A DNA stretch of 64,000 nucleotides. It comes from DASSUW01 sp963811895 (GTDB taxonomy: Bacteria; Actinomycetota; Thermoleophilia; Solirubrobacterales; Solirubrobacteraceae). Shown piece after piece: positions 57,677 to 64,000 of the stretch. The translations under genes were made by a program, and so were the position numbers. The notes beneath the pieces are model-generated. The model was not told the origin of the DNA, did no database searches, and saw only the letters and a program-made list of their open reading frames with translations. Where the stretch lies: NCBI GenBank assembly GCA_963811895.1, contig CAWETE010000004.1, positions 980,028-1,044,027 of the forward strand. Direction: 5' to 3'. How positions within the stretch are numbered: the stretch's first letter is position 1; each line of letters starts with the position of its first letter.

Positions 57677-58597
57677 TGGGCGGCTCGCGCTGGACGTGGC
57701 GACTGCTCGCGCTCCCCGGCGTCGCGTGGCTGTCGATCTTCTTCCTCGTCGCCCTCTACGCGGTCGTGGCCGTCGCCTTCGGCAACCAGGACACGCTCTC
57801 CAACCCCGTCCCGTACTGGAATCCGCTGGACTGGAACGTCGGCTACGTGCTCGAGATGCTGAAGAACATCTGGCACGGCGGCCAGTTCCTGACCGTCTCG
57901 CTGCGCACGATCGAGTTCGTGGCCATCGCGGTCGCGCTCTCGCTGCTCGTCGGCTACCCGGTGGCGTACTTCACCGCGCGGCACGCCGGGCGCTGGAAGG
58001 GCCTCGTCCTGCTCGGGCTGATCCTCCCGCTGTGGATCAACTACCTGATGCGGATGCTCGCGTGGATCAACCTGCTTGCGCCCGACGGGCTCGGCACGCG
58101 CGCGCTGCACACCCTCGGCATCGAGAAGCTTTTCCTCACCGCTCGGCCTGCTCGCCGAGCCGGGCGGCTGGCTCAACGGGCAGCCGACGACGGTCATCCT
58201 CGCGCTCGTCTACGGCTACCTGCCGTTCTTCATCCTGCCGCTGTTCGTGGCGATCGACCGCATCGACGGCCGCCAGATCGAGGCCGCGCGCGACCTCGGG
58301 GCGAGCCCGCTCAGCGCGTTCCTGCGCGTGACCCTGCCGCTCTCGGTCCCGGGCATCCTCGCCGGCGCGGTCCTGATCGCGCTGCCGATGTTCGGCGACT
58401 ACTACACCGCCGACCTCGTCTCGGCCTCGACCCAGACGAACATGATCGGCAACCAGATCGACGAGTTCATGCGCCAGGGATCCGAGAAGGTCACCGGCGC
58501 GGCGCTGACGCTGCTGCTGTCGGTCTTCCTCCTCGTGCTGATGTTCTACTACCTGCGCACCACGCGCCGGGCGGGGACGACCGCCGAGACGACATGA
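57676..58597 (+). CDS. potB: Polyamine-type ABC permease PotB (one frame break)
   Basis: About 307 residues with six membrane segments (LLALPGVAWLSIFFLVALYAVVAVAF, FVAIAVALSLLVGYPVAYF, GLVLLGLILPLWINYLMRMLAWI, ILALVYGYLPFFILPLFVAI and others). The EAA loop IEAARDLGASPLSAFLRVTLP contacts PotA. The break lies near 58135. The stop overlaps the potC start as ATGA. Confidence 0.92.
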
Positions 58598-59446
58598 CGT
58601 GGATCCGCAATCCCTGGGGCCGGCCGCGCTGGCTCGCGCTGATCACGGTCATGTACGTGCTCTGGTCGGTGGTGCCCGTCCTGCTGGCGATCGCCTTCGC
58701 CTTCAACGCCGGCCGCTCGCGGACGACGTGGCAGGGGTTCTCGTTCCGCTGGTTCACGGGCGAGACAGGCAGCGTCCTGCACGATCCCGCGCTGCGCGAC
58801 GCCCTCGGGCACACGCTGCTGCTCGCGGTGGCCTGCGTCGCCATCGCCGTCCCGCTCGGCGTCGCGCTCGCGCTCGGGCTGCAGCGCTGGCGCGGCCGTG
58901 GCTCGGGCACCGTCAACTCGCTCATGCTGCTGCCGCTCGTGACGCCCGAGATCGTGCTGGGCGTCGCGCTGCTGCTGCTCTTCCTGCGCATCTTCCCGGG
59001 GATCGGGCTGGGCACCGAGGCCCAGATCATCGGGCAGGTCACGTTCACCCTGTCCTACGTGGTCGTGATCGTGCGCGGCCGGCTCGTCTCGATCGGGCCG
59101 GAGTTCGAGGAGGCGGCGGCCGACCTCGGCGCGCCGCCGCGCGACCAGCTGTTCCGCGTCGCTGCTGCCGCTGCTGGCGCCGGCGATCGTGGCCAGCGCC
59201 GCGGTCTCGTTCGCGATCTCGCTCGACGACTTCGTCGTCACCCAGTACCTGTCGAGCGACGCGAGCACGACGACCGTGTCGATGTTGCTGTACGCCAACG
59301 CGCGCGGCGCGCCGACGCCCGCGCTGAACGCCATCGCCACCGTCGGGCTGGCGATCACGCTCCTGACCCTGGTCGCCGCCTTCCTGGTGTACCGCCGCTT
59401 CGCCGGGGGCCAGGAAGCCACGTCGCTCGCCACCATGGAGGTCTGA
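58594..59446 (+). CDS. potC: Polyamine-type ABC permease PotC (one frame break)
   Basis: About 284 residues, six membrane segments (LALITVMYVLWSVVPVLLAIAFAF, TLLLAVACVAIAVPLGVALAL, LMLLPLVTPEIVLGVALLLLF and others) and the EAA loop FEEAAADLGAPPRDQLFRV. A break near 59162 (GTCGCTGCTG, probably GTCGCGCTGCTG) shifts into the final AIVASAAVSFAISLDDFVVTQYL. The potA ATG follows the stop with no gap. Confidence 0.92.
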
Positions 59447-60619
59447 ATGCCCGGTGAGATCCAGCTCGAAGAACTGACGAAGGCCTTCGGCGAGCACGTC
59501 GCGGTCGCCGGCATCGACCTCGACATGCCCGCGGGCGAGTTCTTCACCCTGCTCGGGCCGTCCGGCTGCGGGAAGACGACGACGCTGCGGATGATCGCGG
59601 GCTTCGAGCAGCCGACGAGCGGGCGGATCATGCTCGACGGCAGCGACGTCGCGCGCGTTCCGCCGCACAGGCGCAACGTCAACACGGTGTTCCAGAGCTA
59701 CGCGCTGTTCCCGCACCTCGACGTGGCCAAGAACGTCGCGTTCGGGCTCAAGTACCAGAAGCTCGAGAAGAGCGAGCGGGCCAAGCGCGTGGCGCACGCG
59801 CTCGAGCTCGTCAACCTGACCGAGTTCGCGCACCGCAAGGCCGACCAGCTCTCCGGCGGCCAGCAGCAGCGGGTCGCGCTGGCGCGCGCCCTCGTGCTCC
59901 GGCCGCGCGTGCTGCTGCTCGACGAGCCGCTCGGCGCGCTCGACGCGAAGCTGCGCAAGAACCTCCAGGTCGAGCTCAAGGCCCTGCAGGCGGAGCTCGG
60001 GATCACGTTCGTGTTCGTCACCCACGATCAGGAGGAGGCGCTCACGATGAGCGACCGGATCGCGGTGATGAACAAGGGCCAGGTCGAGCAGGCGGCGTCG
60101 CCGCGGTCGATCTACGAGGAGCCGACGACGGTGTTCGTGGCCGAGTTCCTCGGCGTCTCGAACCTGCTCGAGGCGGAGGCCGTCGGGCGCGACGGCGCGG
60201 CGTGCGCGGTCCGGATCGGCGACCGCGTGTTCCGCTGCGGCCAGGGCGAGCTCGACACCCGGGGCGACGTCAAGGTGATGATCCGGCCGGAGCGGATCGA
60301 GATCGAGCCGCACGCCGAGGCGGGCGACGAGCGGCTGCCGGGGATCGTCGAGCGCTCGGTGTTCCTCGGCGGCGCGCACGAGGTCCACGTCCGCGTGCTC
60401 GGCGGCGAGCTGATGAAGGCGATGGTGGCCAACGACGGGTCGCCGGCGCCGGTGTCGCTCGACCCCGGCGCCGCGGTGAGCCTCCGCCTGCCGCCCGCGG
60501 CGCTGCGTGTGCTGCGGCCGAGCGAGGCGGGGACCGAGGAGGCCCTGTCCGAGGACGAGACGCTGTCGTCCACGAGCCCGACGAGAAGCCGGCGACCGTC
60601 CCCCGGCGCGACGACCTAG
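59447..60619 (+). CDS. potA: Polyamine-type ABC ATPase PotA
   Basis: 390 residues, intact. Walker A GPSGCGKTT at 37-45, Q-loop VFQSYALFPH, signature LSGGQQQR at 135-142, Walker B RVLLLDEPLGALDAKLR with Glu160, switch His193 in VTHDQEEA, and a C-terminal TOBE domain. It powers uptake through PotBC. The stop shares CTAG with the convergent exporter gene. Confidence 0.94.
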   Translation: MPGEIQLEELTKAFGEHVAVAGIDLDMPAGEFFTLLGPSGCGKTTTLRMIAGFEQPTSGRIMLDGSDVARVPPHRRNVNTVFQSYALFPHLDVAKNVAFGLKYQKLEKSERAKRVAHALELVNLTEFAHRKADQLSGGQQQRVALARALVLRPRVLLLDEPLGALDAKLRKNLQVELKALQAELGITFVFVTHDQEEALTMSDRIAVMNKGQVEQAASPRSIYEEPTTVFVAEFLGVSNLLEAEAVGRDGAACAVRIGDRVFRCGQGELDTRGDVKVMIRPERIEIEPHAEAGDERLPGIVERSVFLGGAHEVHVRVLGGELMKAMVANDGSPAPVSLDPGAAVSLRLPPAALRVLRPSEAGTEEALSEDETLSSTSPTRSRRPSPGATT

Positions 60620-61454
60620 CCCTCGCCGTCGTCGCTCCGGTGGCGCCGGCGCTCGCGACGACCACCAGCGCGATGGCACCCCACTCGCGGGCGCCCAGGT
60701 GTTGCCCGAGGACGACGAGACCCGCCAGCGCGGCGACGGCCGGCTCCAGCGACATGAGCACCCCGAACACCCGCGCCGGGATCAGCCGCAGCGCCTCGAG
60801 GTCGAGCGAGTAGGGGATCACCGACGAGGCCAGCGCAACCGCCGCGCCCGCGGCCAGCAGCTCGGGCTGCAGCAGCTCGCTCCCGCCCTGCACGATGCCC
60901 ACCGGCGCGATCACCACCGCGCCCACGACCATCGCGATGGCCAGGCCCGGAGCTGCCCGGGAACACGCGCCCGACGCGGACCGCGAGCAGGATGTAGGCC
61001 GCCCACATCGTCGCCGCCAGCAGTGCGAACAGCACGCCCGCGGTCTCGATCGATCCGCCGCCGGGATCGGCGAGCAGCAGGATGCCCGCGGCGGCCAGCG
61101 CGACCCACAGCAGGTCGAGCGCCCGGCGTGAGGCGAACACAGCGACTGCCAGCGGGCCCGGCGAACTCGATCGTCACGGCGATGCCCAGCGGGATCCGGT
61201 CCATCGCCGAAGTAGATCGCCCAGTTCATCGTGCCGAGCGTGGCGCCGAACGCGACCGCGATGCCGAGGTCGGCGGCGGAATGCCCGCCCACCCGCGGCC
61301 GCGCGATCGCCACCAGCACGACCGCGGCGATTCCCAGGCGCAGGAACACCGCGCCCGAGGGGCCGAGCTCGTCGAACAGCGTGACGGCGAATCCGGCCCC
61401 GAACTGCGCTGATACGACGCCGGCGACGACGAGCGGTAACGCCGCGCGCCTCAT
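60616..61454 (-). CDS. EamA/RhtA-type exporter (frame broken)
   Basis: About 280 residues with ten membrane segments predicted across frames: PLVVAGVVSAQFGAGFAV, GPSGAVFLRLGIAAVVLVAIA, ALDLLWVALAAAGILLL, VLFALLAATMWAAYILLA, LEPAVAALAGLVVLGQ and others. EamA proteins of the RhtA type export homoserine, threonine or related metabolites. ATG 61454 lies 3 bp after the acylase stop, indicating co-transcription. Breaks near 61200, 61145 and 60950, and one near the 3' end. Confidence 0.85.
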
Positions 61455-61457
61455 CGT

Positions 61458-63758
61458 TCATCTCCTGCTGCTCACCACCGTTCGCTTGTAGCCCTTGTCA
61501 CGGCGGATCGACCGCTCGGTGAACCGCATCGGCAGCCACTTCTTCCGCGCAGAACAGCCGCGTCTGGTCCGCGTAGTGCTTCGAGCGGGGGTTCTCGGAC
61601 TGCGAGTAGGTGAGGATCGCTTCGCCGCGCGGCCGGCCATTGCGGCCGAACGCCGCGGTCATCACGAACGAGGAGCCCGTGTACGGGTCGTACCGGCCGC
61701 GGGGAGTCGCGCTCGGTCGAGATCACGTTGAAGCAGCCCTCGTCGTCGGTGCAGCCGTGGATCGGGATGCGCGTCTTGCCACGCGGCTCGGCCTGCAGCT
61801 GCCCGAGCGGGACGTCGAGCGGGATGCCCTTGGACTTGAGGTCACCGACCGCGGCGGCCAGCGCGGGGATGACCTTCGGGTCGGCCCCGTTGTACGACCG
61901 CGGGGTGTTCAGCGGGTCGCTCGCGCTGGAACGGCACGAGCCACGGCGCGTCGTCCACGTGGCCCCCCAGTACTCGCGCCACAGCACCTCGCCGCGCGAG
62001 TCGACGTCGGCCCGACCGTTCCAGGCGGCGAGCACGTCACACGCCTGCGCGAGGTCGGCGCGGCCGCTCGCGCGGCAGGCGTCGACGGTCGCCTGCTTGG
62101 CCAGCTCGGCGCTGAGGTTGCGGTTGCCGAACACGACCCGCTGGAGGGTGCGCAGCGTGAAGCCGGGCGCGCCGAGGCCGTCGGTGCCGGCCAGGCGCTG
62201 CTCGGCCTGCAGCAGCCCCTTGAGTCGCGTGCGCAGCGCCCGCTGCGTGTCCTCCGGTCCGATGACCTGCGGGTACCCGCCGATCCCTTAAGCGGGCACT
62301 CGGCAGCCAGTAGCTGTCGTTGCAGTTCTCGACCCAGTCGTTGCGCGACCGGCGCGGGGGCCCCGGACGATGACCCGGGGACGACGGCGACCCGTCGCGC
62401 TTCCGGCGCGGCCGCCGTGCGCGCGCCGTCGAGGAGGAGCACGCTCTGCCCGAGCAGAACGGGAGAGCGGGACGGCGCCGCGCAGCGTTGCGCCAGCTCG
62501 GCGTTGACGTTCGGAATGACCGTGTGGTCCGCGTAATACGCGCGACCCTTGGAGTCGGCCGCGATCGTGTTCACCCACGGGGGACCTGCACTCGGCGGAA
62601 TGCGCGCTGAGCCCGTGGACGACTCTGGCCCTGTCGTCCGCGGCCTAATGGCGAACCAGGCGGAAGTTCGCGGCGTTGACGTCGGCATCGTGAACGCGTT
62701 CTCGGCGCCCCAGACGAGCGCGGGCTGCGGGAAGGTGAACACCGGGCCCTAGCGGTCTCGTAGAGCGTGCCGCGCCGGACGCCGCCACCTCGATCGCGAG
62801 CCGGACCGCGGGCGCGCATGTTCGCTCGCCTGCCGTCCACGATGTACGTGGTCGGAACGCCGGCGACGAGGTCGAGCCCGTACGGCGTGAAGCGGTGGGC
62901 CGTCGAGACGGTATGGCTCCAGGCGAGGTGCTGGTTGAAGCCGATGATCACGATCGGGCCCCCTGGAGCGCCGCGCCCATCACGTCCAGCTTGCCCGGAA
63001 CCGGAGGTGCACCTCGTAGAAGCGCTCGCCGCCGTGCCACGGGAAGTGCGGGTTACCGAGCACCAGCGAGCGCTCGCCGCGCGCGCCGTCACGGCCGATG
63101 CCATAGGCGTTCGAGCCCATCTGCGCCGGCCCGAGCCGGTCGTCGAACGCGTGCGGGTCGGGCGTCCGCGCAGCGGTGGCGGCGGCGCCGGAGGGCGGCG
63201 GCTTGGCGCCCACGATCTCCTCGGAGAAGTTGCCCGAGCTCGCGCGCAGGCTCGAGCTGGTAGAAGCGCCGGTAGAGGTCCAGCGTGGTGATCGGGCGCA
63301 CCCAGCCCTTGCCGCGGCAGGTCGGGTCCGGACAGCTTGTCGCGCCCCGTCTTGCGAAGGTAGGCGTTGTAGCCGGCGGCCATGCCCTTCAAGGTCTGGC
63401 GCACGATCTTCGACGGCCCGCGCGGTGCCTTCTGCGCCACCAGCTTCTCGACCGTGCGGGCGGTCGCGGATGCGCTGGTAGAAGAAGTCGGACTCGAGGT
63501 TGCCGTCCTGCGTCCCGAACCAGCGGGAGCGCTGCGCGTTGACCGTGGTCACGATGTCGGCCATCTCACAGATCTGGTCCTGCGCGTACGCATAGCCGTA
63601 GCCATAGCCCAGCGACCCGTAGTCATCGGCCTTGATGTGGGGCCAGCCGCCCGTAGTACGCCGGATCTCGGCGTGATAGCTCTTGGCGGCATACGCCGCT
63701 GTCGGGCGCGGCAAGCACGGTCGAGCACCGTGGCGACCGCGAGGATTCTCCTCCGCAT
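61458..63758 (-). CDS. Penicillin-acylase-family hydrolase (heavily frame broken)
   Basis: About 765 residues, the normal size for this Ntn-hydrolase family. Segments in order: signal-like MRRRILAVATVL, IRRTTGGWPHIKADDYGSLGYGYGYAYAQDQI, the autocatalytic junction ending QMGSNAYGIG in which the Ser becomes the beta-chain N-terminal nucleophile, NPHFPWHGGERFYEVHL, IVIIGFNQHLAWSHTVSTAHR, YVDRTRAYYADHTVIPNV, RNDWVENCNDSYW, FGNRNLSAELAKQA, CDVLAAWNGRADVDSRGEVLW and FTERSIRRD. Substrates of the family include beta-lactam side chains and acyl-homoserine lactones. More than ten breaks. The EamA gene follows 3 bp later. Confidence 0.88.
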
Positions 63759-63833
63759 TCCCGAACCCTATGTGCTCGTGCGTCTTACAACCCCTTTACG
63801 CCAACTTCAGGCCTCGATGAGAGGGTGCGTTTC

Positions 63834-64000
63834 GTGACCCGCATCGCCGTCGTCGATCCCCAGCCCGCCGTCCGGGCAGGCCTGACGATGTTGCTCCGTA
63901 CGGAGCCCGGGTCTCGTGCCGATCGGCACCGCCAACGGCACCGACGACGGCCTCGAGCTGGTCGAGCGGCTGGCGCCCGACGTCGTGCTGCTCGACGGCG
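63834..64000 (+). CDS. NarL-type response regulator, partial (window edge)
   Basis: GTG 63834 opens TRIAVVDPQPAVRAGLTMLLRTEPG, the first strand and helix of a receiver domain. After an indel near 63911 the frame reads LVPIGTANGTDDGLELVERLAPDVVLLDG up to the edge, where the phospho-acceptor Asp is expected. The DNA-binding domain lies outside. The promoter is shared with the divergent acylase gene (76 bp). Confidence 0.75.
   Translation, partial: MTRIAVVDPQPAVRAGLTMLLRTEPGSRADRHRQRHRRRPRAGRAAGARRRAARR

Overview
High-GC (about 70 %) actinobacterial chromosome. The SigA-type sigma factor, FolE2, PotABCD, cellulose and beta-glucoside genes and the many GTG/TTG starts fit a soil bacterium, probably of the Solirubrobacterales/Thermoleophilia type (inference; no 16S rRNA gene is present). 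Many genes, including the housekeeping sigma factor, are cut by one-base indels in G/C runs. These look like assembly errors, so most broken genes are annotated here over their full reconstructed span.

Layout. 1-4.2 kb: an RTX-repeat secreted protein, an OmpR-type regulator and a histidine kinase form one operon, with a three-copy operator in front and a secreted M15-like peptidase diverging; then an Excalibur-domain secreted protein. 4.6-20.35 kb: an integrated genomic island bounded by a 46-bp direct repeat of the 3' end of tRNA-Thr(GGT). It carries two divergent defence operons. The leftward one encodes a PD-(D/E)XK-like nuclease, a 5-methylcytosine methyltransferase (DrmMII-like), a small unknown protein, a Vsr endonuclease and an AspBHI-like modification-dependent endonuclease. 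The rightward one encodes a dedicated sigma-70 factor followed by DrmA, DrmB and DrmC, the DISARM core. A TerB-like gene pair, a tyrosine integrase, a zinc-ribbon protein and an Xre/RES toxin-antitoxin pair complete the island.

20.4-34.6 kb: GNAT acetyltransferase, membrane metallophosphoesterase, holin-like membrane protein, BioY, TetR, a GH6 cellulase, and a sugar ABC transporter/GH1 beta-glucosidase operon with a LacI regulator and two matching operators; then M24 and M20 peptidases. 34.6-47.5 kb: dipeptidase, MFS/MarR pair, VOC protein, NmrA-type SDR, MMPL transporter, SDR, arginase-family enzyme, DUF892 protein, two small basic proteins, S4 protein, tRNA-Tyr, sigA and folE2.

47.5-60.6 kb: a probable amine catabolism locus with two FAD oxidoreductases, an ADP-forming acyl-CoA synthetase and an acyl-CoA dehydrogenase on one strand, and a Rieske oxygenase, two TetR regulators and a PotDBCA importer on the other. 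60.6-64 kb: EamA exporter, penicillin-acylase-family hydrolase, and the start of a response regulator at the right edge.
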